From an uncultured Clostridia bacterium (GTDB taxonomy: Bacteria > Bacillota > Clostridia > TANB77 > CAG-508): a DNA stretch of 33,917 nucleotides. The translations under genes were made by a program, and so were the position numbers. The stretch spans positions 1 to 33,917 of the forward strand of contig CALXZT010000007.1 of assembly GCA_944393315.1 (NCBI GenBank), read 5' to 3'. The notes below the pieces were generated by a model. It did not search any database and had not been told where the DNA came from. It saw only the letters and a list, made by a program, of their open reading frames with translations. Below, piece by piece: positions 27,226 through 33,917 of the stretch. Numbering within the stretch: the first letter of the stretch is position 1; each line of letters starts with the position of its first letter.

Positions 27226-27522
27226 TTTTGTCTTTTGAACAATTTCTATAATATCGTTTATATACTGTCCAATTATAGGTATATTCAATCTTACTATTTT
27301 TTGCAAAAAATAAATTATAATTGCAGTTATTATTGTAAAGCCTATTCCTCCTCCTATTCCTCTTGCAATGCCTGCCAATAAATTTCTTGTTATAATCTCT
27401 TTTTTGCTCCCTAATACGTACTTTAAATCATGAAGATTCATGTTTTCTAACATCGTGATAAGTTTATCTATACTTCTTTGTAAAAAATTTATTCTTTGAT
27501 TTTTGCCTGTTTTCCAAAACAT
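27223..27522 (-). CDS. Small membrane protein, DUF5665-like
   Basis: A 99-residue protein. Residues about 15-45 form a soluble helix (SIDKLITMLENMNLHDLKYVL). RNLLAGIARGIGGGIGFTII leads into one transmembrane helix at about 52-75. A short outer amphipathic tail follows (LNIPIIGQYINDIIEIVQ). The RNLLAG.ARG.G..IGFT pattern matches what I know as DUF5665. Its function is unknown. AGAGGTG precedes the ATG. It is convergent with tyrS and separated from the UPF0182 gene by a terminator, so it is its own unit. Confidence 0.75.
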   Translation of the reverse strand: MFWKTGKNQRINFLQRSIDKLITMLENMNLHDLKYVLGSKKEIITRNLLAGIARGIGGGIGFTIITAIIIYFLQKIVRLNIPIIGQYINDIIEIVQKTK

Positions 27523-27575
27523 AAAACTTCACCTCTTTCTGAACAAGTAACATATGAATATATACTCATATACCA

Positions 27576-27612
27576 TAAAAAATCCACCTTTTATTTAGAG
27601 TGGATTTTTTTT
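27576..27612 (-). terminator. Terminator after the UPF0182 gene
   Basis: AATCCAC/GTGGATT arms (27581-27587 and 27600-27606), extended by A/T pairs, with T runs on both strands. It can work in both directions. Confidence 0.85.
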
Positions 27613-27618
27613 AAAATT

Positions 27619-30441
27619 TTATTCATTTATCGGTGTATTTTCATTTATATTTTGATTATTCTCTTGCATGTCTTGATTTTCTTGAGTTACATCATTTTTC
27701 TGTTTAGACTCTTCTTCCTTTTCCTGTTCCTCTAACAATTTTTCTAATGAATTAATTAATGTCTGCAACTCTTTTACATCACTACCTACCATCTCCCAAT
27801 TATTGCTTACTGTTGATTCTGATAAATTTTTATTAGCTTGAATAATTGATTGAATTATGTCTTCTATATCATCTGTTGTATTTATTTCAATATTTAATGC
27901 ATCTTGTGAAAGCAAGCTTGATAGTGCTTTTTGTAAATTATCTCCTATTGCCATTTTTGTTCCTGATGCTACAATTACTTTTTTTAAAATTGGAACATTT
28001 GATTCATTTACTATTGTTTGATAAATTGGTTCAACATATAGTAAAGTATTATTTATTGGGACAATTATAATTTTCTTTGTTATCTTTGCACCAGTCACAT
28101 TTAACTCTTTAATTTCTTCTGATATAACATCATCTTGTTCTATTTGATTATCTAATTGTGTAGGCCCTAATATATTACTATCTGATGAAAATTTATATAA
28201 CGTTAATTTTTGTTCAGTTTTATTTGTATTACCTACTAAAAATGCAATTATGTTAGATTTGCTGTCTTTAGTATACATTTGAACCAATCCAAATTCTTCA
28301 CTATCACTATTAGTTGTTTTAAGCATTGTATAGTAAGATTCAAGTGTAGTGCCTACTACTTTATTTGTTTGGGTTGTATTATATGTTGCAAATTGCCAAA
28401 TGTCATTTTCTCTATATAATACTTCTGGCTTTACATTATGATAAACTTCAAGTATTTTGGCTTGTACATTATATATGAATTCTTTATAAACAAATTTGCT
28501 AGATATATCCTCAGGAATTTCAGCATTAATATCCTCAAACAAGCTTGGATATAGCTTTCTATATGCCATAGCAATTGGATCATATTTATCTGTTATATAA
28601 AATTTCATAGTTCCATCATATGCATTTATTATTACCTTTACAGAATTTCTAATGTAATTGATTTTTCTCTCTTGTCCTTCATATTCTATCTTGGTATATG
28701 TAGAATAAGGATATTGGTCTGACGTCGTATAAGCATCTAATACCCAGTAGATATCTCCATTATTATCTACTACAGTATATGGCTCCTCATCATACATTAG
28801 GTATGGTAATGCCTTTTTGGCTCTTTCACGAATATTTCTATTTATTAATATTTTACTCTCATCAGTTACTGCTGCGGATAATGCAAGTTTCAAGTCTCCT
28901 TCTTTTGCTGCTAAAATTAGCCTATCTACAAAATTCAAATCTAGTCCAGCCTGTCCTGTATATGTGTACACAATTTCGTTTCCTTGGCTGTCTGTATAGT
29001 CATATTCTTTTTTGTCTCTTGAATTTATTACAATTGTGTCATTAGTTTCCATTCCAAAATATATACGAGGCTGTGATATATTTAATATGTTGTCACTTCC
29101 TGAAATATCTTTTTGCAAATATTTAACTGTTCCTTGCTCGGTAACTTCTGTTGCTGATGTAACAATTTGTCCATATCCATGTGTATATTCATAAGTTTTA
29201 TAATTATATGTTGTACCTAAATTGGCAATTTCTCTGGGTGATAAATATACTATTTCTTCATTTCCATTTATTTGGTATCTAGAAATTGTTGCATTTGTAT
29301 AACTATAATATCCTTTTTCTGTTTGAGTATCTTGCAATGTATTTACTACCATTTGCTCACTCACTATTGGTATGTTATTTATTACTGATTCATTTTCTTC
29401 TGCCTCCTGAGAAGATATTGTTCCTGAATAATCTAAATTCACCTCTTCTGCAGCAATATTGTAAGCTTTTTGCGTAAACTCTATATTTTTAGCAATATAG
29501 TCTTTTTCTATATCTAACTCATTTGGATTAACATATATAATATCAACTAATAGTACTACAAAAAATAATGCTATAAAATATATTGGTATAGTTGCTAAAG
29601 TAATTATCACTTTTCGTGATTGTGCTTTTTTAAAATATTTTACTGTTAAAAATGCCACAACTACAAGCAATATTGAGTATATTATTTCACCTAGCAATTT
29701 AATTGTTGATTCAATAAATCCTGCTCCTATAAGTTCAGTCTCAGTGGAATTATTTAAAGTTAAAAATTTTTCTAAAATAATATTTTGTGATTGTATCAAA
29801 TTTAATAATGCTATTGCAATAACTAATATTATTACATTTCTAAATAATTTTTTCAAAAATAGACTCTTTTTTAATAATTCCCTATCTACTCCTTTACAGT
29901 ATACATTAAACACTATTACATAATAAACTGACATGTATGCAGTAATTCCTATAATTAAAGCAATAAAATACCATATAAAAAACTCTATAACTGGCTTCAT
30001 GAATAAATAATATGATATGTCTAAATTAAAAATAGGATCTGATAGTTCAAAAGTAGTGTTACTTGTTGCTGTTAAAATTTTTTGTAATATTTGGTTTGAA
30101 AATATTACACTTACTATTGCTGCAATTATAAGAGCTATTGATTTATTAGGAAGCTTTGGCATATCAACTTTGTCTTGCTCAAGAAATGGTTTTAAACCTT
30201 TTTTGATTCCTCTATTAGTGAAATATATTAATATAAATAATACCACAAAGTTTATTGCCATTATAATATATTTATATCTTAAATTTGTATAAAATATTTC
30301 TATGTAATTTTCTCCTAATTCCTTATATTCTAAGTAACTTCCTCTTAATGACACAAATGTTGTTAATGAAAACACTAATATAAAAATTATTACTAATATT
30401 GCCTTTAGATTTTTATTTTTAACTATTTCTTTTAACTTCAT
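27619..30441 (-). CDS. UPF0182 family large membrane protein
   Basis: A 940-residue protein. The first ~310 residues contain seven transmembrane helices (for example 13-33, 58-76 and 100-118, ending with FFVVLLVDIIYVNP near 300). A very large outer domain follows, with SYYTMLKTTNSDSEEFGLVQ and KKIIIVPINNTLLYVEPIY, both typical of UPF0182 (PF03699). The tail after about 890 is rich in Glu, Asn and Gln and low in complexity. The family is common in Gram-positives and cyanobacteria; its role is unknown. It follows ftsY by 40 bases and probably shares its promoter, which fits a membrane protein inserted via FtsY/SRP, though that is only context. Confidence 0.93.
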   Translation of the reverse strand: MKLKEIVKNKNLKAILVIIFILVFSLTTFVSLRGSYLEYKELGENYIEIFYTNLRYKYIIMAINFVVLFILIYFTNRGIKKGLKPFLEQDKVDMPKLPNKSIALIIAAIVSVIFSNQILQKILTATSNTTFELSDPIFNLDISYYLFMKPVIEFFIWYFIALIIGITAYMSVYYVIVFNVYCKGVDRELLKKSLFLKKLFRNVIILVIAIALLNLIQSQNIILEKFLTLNNSTETELIGAGFIESTIKLLGEIIYSILLVVVAFLTVKYFKKAQSRKVIITLATIPIYFIALFFVVLLVDIIYVNPNELDIEKDYIAKNIEFTQKAYNIAAEEVNLDYSGTISSQEAEENESVINNIPIVSEQMVVNTLQDTQTEKGYYSYTNATISRYQINGNEEIVYLSPREIANLGTTYNYKTYEYTHGYGQIVTSATEVTEQGTVKYLQKDISGSDNILNISQPRIYFGMETNDTIVINSRDKKEYDYTDSQGNEIVYTYTGQAGLDLNFVDRLILAAKEGDLKLALSAAVTDESKILINRNIRERAKKALPYLMYDEEPYTVVDNNGDIYWVLDAYTTSDQYPYSTYTKIEYEGQERKINYIRNSVKVIINAYDGTMKFYITDKYDPIAMAYRKLYPSLFEDINAEIPEDISSKFVYKEFIYNVQAKILEVYHNVKPEVLYRENDIWQFATYNTTQTNKVVGTTLESYYTMLKTTNSDSEEFGLVQMYTKDSKSNIIAFLVGNTNKTEQKLTLYKFSSDSNILGPTQLDNQIEQDDVISEEIKELNVTGAKITKKIIIVPINNTLLYVEPIYQTIVNESNVPILKKVIVASGTKMAIGDNLQKALSSLLSQDALNIEINTTDDIEDIIQSIIQANKNLSESTVSNNWEMVGSDVKELQTLINSLEKLLEEQEKEEESKQKNDVTQENQDMQENNQNINENTPINE

Positions 30442-30481
30442 TTTTTCACTTCTTTCTATATCTATTTTAAGTTTTAGTAGT

Positions 30482-31387
30482 TTATATTATTGCCTTTACA
30501 AAATCATCTGGATTAAAGATTTCCATATCATCTATTTGTTCTCCAACCCCCACAAATTTTACTGGAATTTTATTTTCTTCAACAATTCCTATTACTACTC
30601 CACCTTTTGCTGTTCCATCTAATTTGGTTAATATTAACCCTGTTATGTCTGCTTCCTCTTTAAAGGCCTTTACCTGTGAAATAGCATTTTGCCCAGTTGT
30701 TCCATCTATTACTAAAAGTACCTCTTTTGAAGCTTCTTCCATCTCTTTATTTATGACTTTTTGAATTTTGTTCAATTCATCCATTAAATATTTTTTGTTG
30801 TGCAATCTTCCTGCTGTATCACAAATTAGTACATCTGCTCCAATTTCTTTTGTTCTTGATATTGCATCATATACTACTGAGGCTGGGTCTATACCTTCTT
30901 CGCGTTTTACAATCTCAGCACCACTTCTTTTTGCCCAAATTTCAAGTTGCTCTACTGCAGCTGCTCTAAAAGTATCTGCTGCAGCAATTACCACTTTTTT
31001 CCCATCATGTGTTAGCTTTGCTGCTATTTTCCCAATTGATGTGGTTTTTCCTACTCCATTTACTCCTATTACTAGTATTACTGATGGCTTTGTCTCTAAA
31101 TTTAATTTAGGGTCTGCTACATTTAAAATTTCTTTCATTATTTCTCTTAATACATTTTTTACTTCTTCTTCGTCTTCTATTTTTTGTTTTTTTATTCTTT
31201 CCCTTAGGCTTGCAATTATTTTTTCTGAGGTTTCTATTCCTATGTCTGATAATATTAGTGCCTCTTCTAATTCTTCTAAGAAGTCTTCATCTACTTTCCT
31301 AAAACTACTAAATACACTATTTATTTTTTCATCAAATGATGTTTTTGTTTTACTTAATCCTTGCTTTAATTTTTCAAAAAAACCCAT
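30482..31387 (-). CDS. ftsY: Signal recognition particle receptor FtsY
   Basis: The SRP receptor GTPase, which brings ribosomes making membrane proteins to the translocon. Its 301 residues match the short Gram-positive form without a long acidic N-terminus. An N domain (helical, 1-95) is followed by the G domain: G1 GVNGVGKTT at 108-116, DTFRAAAVEQLEIW, G3 DTAGRLHNK, TKLDGTAKGG (G4) and the closing GVGEQIDDMEIFNPDDFV. AAAGGA precedes the ATG. ffh is not in the window. Confidence 0.98.
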   Translation of the reverse strand: MGFFEKLKQGLSKTKTSFDEKINSVFSSFRKVDEDFLEELEEALILSDIGIETSEKIIASLRERIKKQKIEDEEEVKNVLREIMKEILNVADPKLNLETKPSVILVIGVNGVGKTTSIGKIAAKLTHDGKKVVIAAADTFRAAAVEQLEIWAKRSGAEIVKREEGIDPASVVYDAISRTKEIGADVLICDTAGRLHNKKYLMDELNKIQKVINKEMEEASKEVLLVIDGTTGQNAISQVKAFKEEADITGLILTKLDGTAKGGVVIGIVEENKIPVKFVGVGEQIDDMEIFNPDDFVKAII

Positions 31388-31424
31388 GTTAATCTTTCCT
31401 TTCGTATTTTATTTTGATTTTTAT

Positions 31425-31453
31425 ATTATATAACAAAAACATCAAAATAGCAA
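31425..31453 (-). promoter_or_regulatory. Promoter of ftsY
   Basis: TTGCTA (31448-31453), a 17-bp spacer and perfect TATAAT (31425-31430). The leader is about 30 nt. Confidence 0.75.
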
Positions 31454-31541
31454 TATTTATAGTTTTTTTAACTTTTGGTATTTTTTATGTTTTCGTAAAA
31501 ATTGTATGTAAAAGAATGTTAAACTTTAAAATTTTATCTAT

Positions 31542-31593
31542 AAAAAAAGGCATTGAAGTAAATCAAACGATTTCCACTTCAAAATGCCTTTTT
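31542..31593 (-). terminator. Long hairpin terminator after the dinB region
   Basis: AAAAAGGCATT and GAAGT arms pair with ACTTC and AATGCCTTTTT (31544-31564 with 31569-31593), with a small bulge. T runs occur on both strands. It ends the dinB/remnant transcript ahead of the ftsY promoter. Confidence 0.85.
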
Positions 31594-31613
31594 CATTTTA
31601 TTGCTCTTTAATA

Positions 31614-31805
31614 TTATCCTTCTCTTTTTTCTTTTAATTGATATTCTGAATCTCCAAATGCTAAAATCAGCATAAATATTGTATTAAGTAATATTAAACC
31701 TACTGTAAATCCAGTGCCTTTGCCAAAAGCTTTAGCAAGACTAATTCTAACATAAATTGTTATTCCTAAACATATTAATCCTCCTAAATATGGTAGAAAT
31801 CCTAA
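31614..31805 (-). pseudogene. C-terminal remnant of a small membrane protein (DUF5684-like)
   Basis: These 63 codons have no start codon in frame and an in-frame stop right upstream. They encode GFLPYLGGLICLGITIYVR, then LAKAFGKGTGFTVGLILL, and AFGDSEYQLK near the end. LAKAFGK.TGF..GL and the closing AFGDS.Y resemble the last two membrane segments of DUF5684-type proteins. The 5' part is gone; 31806-31910 shows no clear remainder. The gene's old terminator at 31542-31593 is intact. Confidence 0.6.
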
Positions 31806-31910
31806 TTACATAAGTATATATTTAAAGGATATTTTTCATATTTCTTGAATCAAAAATAGAGTAATATCACTTAGTTGTTAGTAATTTTTCCATGTTTTTT
31901 TATAATAATT

Positions 31911-33122
31911 TTATTCTTCTTTTAATTTTACAATTTTATGGATCTTCATTTTTCCAGCTCTTGTTACTGAATTATAACCATATTTTTTATTTAATGAGTC
32001 TAATATATTGTCCAACTTTTCTAATTTTTCTGTTTTTTCGGTGTTAAATAGTGAGATTTGCATTTCGTCTTTTTCTACTAGATTGTCTACTCGAACTCCA
32101 ACTAATCTTATTCTCTTTTTTTCTTTTAACATTTCCTCTAACAAACTTTTTGCTTTTTCGTAAATTATTTTTGTACTACATGTTGCTACTTTTAGTCTTC
32201 CTTGATGTGTAAAGTCTTTAAAATCACTTGTTCTTAATTGAACAGTTACCACATTTGCAAGCATTCCATTTTTTCTTAATCTATATGCTACATGTTCTGT
32301 TAATGCTAATAGAACTTCTTCTATTTTCTCTATTTCTGATATGTCCATCGGAAGAGTTGTAGAGTTTCCAATTCCTTTTGGCTTTTCTTGTTTATAGCTT
32401 ACTTCAGAGTTGTCTATACCATTTGCATATTGCCAAATTAAATTTCCGTGCTTTCCAAATTTTTTTATTAATTTTATTTGTTCGGTTTTTGCTAAGTCTC
32501 CAATTGTTTTTATTCTCATTGCTTGTAATTTAGGAACAGTCTTACGTCCAAGCATGAACAGTTCAGATACTGGCAAATTCCACATTTTAGTTGGGATTTC
32601 ACTTGGATATAATGTGTGTACCATATCTGGCTTTTTAAAGTCTGATGCCATTTTAGCTAGTAATTTATTGCTTGATATACCAATATTAACCGTAAAACCT
32701 AATTGCTCTTTTACTCTTCTTTTGATTTCATATGCTTTATCTATTAATTTTTGGTTCATTAAATAGTCTGTCATGTCTAAAAAACATTCATCAATACTAT
32801 ATCTTTCTATTTTATCAGTATATTCTAGTAATAGATTATATAATTTATCCGAATATTCTTTATACTTTTTATATTTACCTTGAAATACCTGTAGTTGGGG
32901 GCACTTTCTTTTGGCCTGATATATTGTTTCTCCTGTAACAATTCCAAATTGCTTAGCCTTCATACTTTTTGCTAAAACTATTCCTGCTCGTCTTGTTTCA
33001 TCTCCACCTATTACTGATGGAATTGTTCTTATGTCTATTTTTTGTCCCTCTTTTAGCATTTCAACTGCCGTCCAACTTAGAAAAGCATTGTTTACATCTA
33101 TGTGTAATATTTGACGTTCCAT
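31911..33122 (-). CDS. dinB: Y-family DNA polymerase (DinB/Pol IV-like)
   Basis: A translesion polymerase. The start is ATG 33120-33122 (MERQILHIDV) with AGGTGA just upstream; a longer frame adds 15 residues that overlap the promoter. Of 403 residues, Asp9 (HIDVNN) and the SIDECFLDMT motif near residue 106 carry the catalytic acids. The first motif is DVNNAFLSW instead of DMDAFFASVE; the second Phe (steric gate) is kept. IGISSNKLLAKMASDFKKP is the template-binding part, an HhH pair follows, and a little-finger domain fills the C-terminal half. QISLF near 377 is a sliding-clamp binding motif. The transcript leader is only about 10 nt. No LexA box is evident. Confidence 0.94.
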   Translation of the reverse strand: MERQILHIDVNNAFLSWTAVEMLKEGQKIDIRTIPSVIGGDETRRAGIVLAKSMKAKQFGIVTGETIYQAKRKCPQLQVFQGKYKKYKEYSDKLYNLLLEYTDKIERYSIDECFLDMTDYLMNQKLIDKAYEIKRRVKEQLGFTVNIGISSNKLLAKMASDFKKPDMVHTLYPSEIPTKMWNLPVSELFMLGRKTVPKLQAMRIKTIGDLAKTEQIKLIKKFGKHGNLIWQYANGIDNSEVSYKQEKPKGIGNSTTLPMDISEIEKIEEVLLALTEHVAYRLRKNGMLANVVTVQLRTSDFKDFTHQGRLKVATCSTKIIYEKAKSLLEEMLKEKKRIRLVGVRVDNLVEKDEMQISLFNTEKTEKLEKLDNILDSLNKKYGYNSVTRAGKMKIHKIVKLKEE

Positions 33123-33138
33123 ATTTTCACCTAAAATT

Positions 33139-33167
33139 ATTTTAAAACTTTTGTTTGTGTTTGTCAA
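33139..33167 (-). promoter_or_regulatory. Promoter of the Y-family polymerase gene
   Basis: Consensus TTGACA (33162-33167), a 17-bp spacer and TAAAAT (33139-33144). Its start point is nearly at the ribosome site, so the leader is very short. Confidence 0.85.
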
Positions 33168-33337
33168 TTGTTTTTTGCTATTTTACTGTTTTTTGAATTT
33201 TTTTATTTTTTCAAGTTGTTTTCAATTCTTTTTCCGTACTCTGTAAAGTTCAATATGAATTTGTTTTTTCCACAAATAATGTAATTAACACTGCTTAAGA
33301 ATCAGTTCTATTTTTGCATTTACACTAACTAGAAAAA

Positions 33338-33368
33338 CAAAAAAATCGCCAAACTTAATAGTTCGACG
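33338..33368 (-). terminator. Terminator of the tRNA-Tyr gene
   Basis: Arms 33347-33354 and 33361-33368 pair over 8 bp (two G-U) with a 6-nt loop, then seven T on the minus strand. It lies 11 bases after the CCA end. Confidence 0.8.
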
Positions 33369-33379
33369 TTTTAATTTTT

Positions 33380-33465
33380 TGGTGGGCAGAGATGGATTCG
33401 AACCATCGTACTCAAATGAGAACAGATTTACAGTCTGCCGCCTTTAGCCACTCGGCCATCTACCC
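33380..33465 (-). tRNA. tRNA-Tyr (GUA)
   Basis: 86 nt including an encoded CCA. The acceptor GGGTAGA pairs with TCTGCCC (one G-U), followed by discriminator A. The D arm is GCC...GGC, the anticodon loop is CTGTAAA with GTA at 33429-33431, and there is a long class II variable arm. The T arm is GATGG-TTCGAAT-CCATC. All features match bacterial tRNA-Tyr. Confidence 0.98.
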
Positions 33466-33505
33466 AAAATATAAAATTCGTCAAACTTGTTTGTCGACGA
33501 AATTT

Positions 33506-33534
33506 ATTATAATGTTTTTTAGGCTTTTTGTCAA
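33506..33534 (-). promoter_or_regulatory. Consensus promoter of tRNA-Tyr
   Basis: Perfect TTGACA (33529-33534), a 17-bp spacer and perfect TATAAT (33506-33511). The short leader contains a TTCGTC/GACGAA inverted repeat, possibly a tRNA precursor processing structure. Confidence 0.93.
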
Positions 33535-33552
33535 TACCTTTTTAGTTTTTTC

Positions 33553-33606
33553 CAGGGTAATTTCATAAAATATTACAATTTTGTAATATTTTATGAAATT
33601 ACCCTG
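33553..33606. repeat. 54-nt palindrome with perfect 26-bp arms
   Basis: Arms 33553-33578 and 33581-33606 are exact reverse complements separated by TT. It lies between two divergent promoters, so it terminates neither gene. No second copy is in the window. Confidence 0.95.
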
Positions 33607-33672
33607 TAAAATCTTAACTTTTTATGTGTTAAACATACATATAATTATATTCTAATTAAAATTGGAAAATAA

Positions 33673-33689
33673 TTTGCAAAATGTGCAAA
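33673..33689 (+). promoter_or_regulatory. Operator-like inverted repeat
   Basis: TTTGCA-5-TGCAAA is a perfect inverted repeat ending 6 bases before the -35 box of the last gene. It is a good size for a dimeric regulator, perhaps the gene's own product or partner. Confidence 0.45.
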
Positions 33690-33695
33690 CTTTTG

Positions 33696-33724
33696 TTTAC
33701 TTATAATTTGTAATATGTTATACT
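33696..33724 (+). promoter_or_regulatory. Promoter of the last gene
   Basis: TTTACT (33696-33701), a 17-bp spacer and TATACT (33719-33724) with a TGn extension. Confidence 0.65.
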
Positions 33725-33744
33725 TTTAAGAGCGAGGTGAGATT

Positions 33745-33917
33745 ATGGATGATGAAATTCACAATAATATTGAAGAAACTGAGAATTTATTAAAAAGTAT
33801 CAATAATTCTGATGCTATTCAGTTTTCTGAATGGACTAAGGAAAAAGCTAATTTAAGATATAATGGAAAACTTCCTAAATTTCCAATATATAATAATTTT
33901 ATTTACTGGTGTAATCT
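33745..33917 (+). CDS. 5' part of an unidentified gene, cut by the window end
   Basis: GAGGTG lies 5 bases before ATG 33745. The 57 visible codons begin MDDEIHNNIEETENLLKSIN and end YNNFIYWCN. The first 40 residues are acidic and helical. The closing KFPIYNNFIYWCN could be the entry into a beta-rich domain; MazF/PemK toxins begin with a similar VWWVDLG-like strand, but too little is visible to decide. It is the only plus-strand gene in this part of the window and has its own promoter and operator-like repeat. Confidence 0.65.
   Translation, partial: MDDEIHNNIEETENLLKSINNSDAIQFSEWTKEKANLRYNGKLPKFPIYNNFIYWCN

Noticed and set aside
30768..31433. 221-codon plus-strand frame opposite ftsY
   Set aside because: It is antisense to a certain ftsY. 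Its Ser/Phe/Ile-rich product is the usual mirror of an AT-rich gene, and it has no ribosome site.
33168..33337. Gene or RNA between the polymerase promoter and the tRNA terminator
   Set aside because: Only AT-rich sequence with no frame, hairpin or family motif.

Overview
This window comes from a strongly AT-rich, spore-forming Firmicute, most likely a member of the Clostridia. Supporting signs are spoVS, spoVG, spoVAC-spoVAD-spoVAEb, a spoIIID-like gene, strong AGGAGG-type ribosome sites, and T-rich hairpin terminators after most transcription units. I cannot name a species. The content is mostly core housekeeping. The parts that look changed by mutation or mobile DNA are the first 5.5 kb and the last 2.3 kb.

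Layout. Positions 1-5500 (minus strand) hold a SWIM/SNF2 helicase, an AAA ATPase of the DUF4143 type broken by two single-base insertions, and a spoIIID-like gene with an abnormal 3' half. A 78-bp segment of that spoIIID 3' half is repeated directly at the very start of the window, so the helicase and ATPase genes lie between direct repeats. Positions 5599-8881 are a purA-purB-rdgB purine and nucleotide-hygiene operon read from a promoter near 9010. Positions 9086-15009 (minus) are ligA, a small conserved unknown, folD, dprA, a HAD-like protein and yvcK (glmR). dprA appears to start at AUA. Positions 15097-17930 are a shortened alaS, a HIT protein and a sortase. The alaS leader has a hairpin between its best ribosome site and its start codon. 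An orphan peptide-binding protein follows at 18117-19718.

Positions 19896-25437 are a sporulation and RNA-decay block: spoVS, ymdB, rny and spoVG on the minus strand, divergent from spoVAC-spoVAD-spoVAEb on the plus strand. Then come a YvyF-like zinc-ribbon/HTH protein and tyrS (plus), a small membrane protein (DUF5665-like), a large UPF0182 membrane protein and ftsY (minus), a remnant of a DUF5684-like membrane protein, a Y-family polymerase, and tRNA-Tyr(GUA) under a consensus promoter. The window ends with a 54-nt palindrome with perfect 26-bp arms and the first 57 codons of a plus-strand gene with an operator-like inverted repeat ahead of its promoter.

Many start codons below were chosen from ribosome-site spacing and family alignments rather than from the longest open frame. 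No CRISPR array, rRNA, complete insertion sequence, integrase, T-box or recognisable riboswitch was seen. I found no clear undescribed multi-gene system. The best leads are the spoIIID-linked direct repeats and the paired identical frameshift sites in the ATPase gene.
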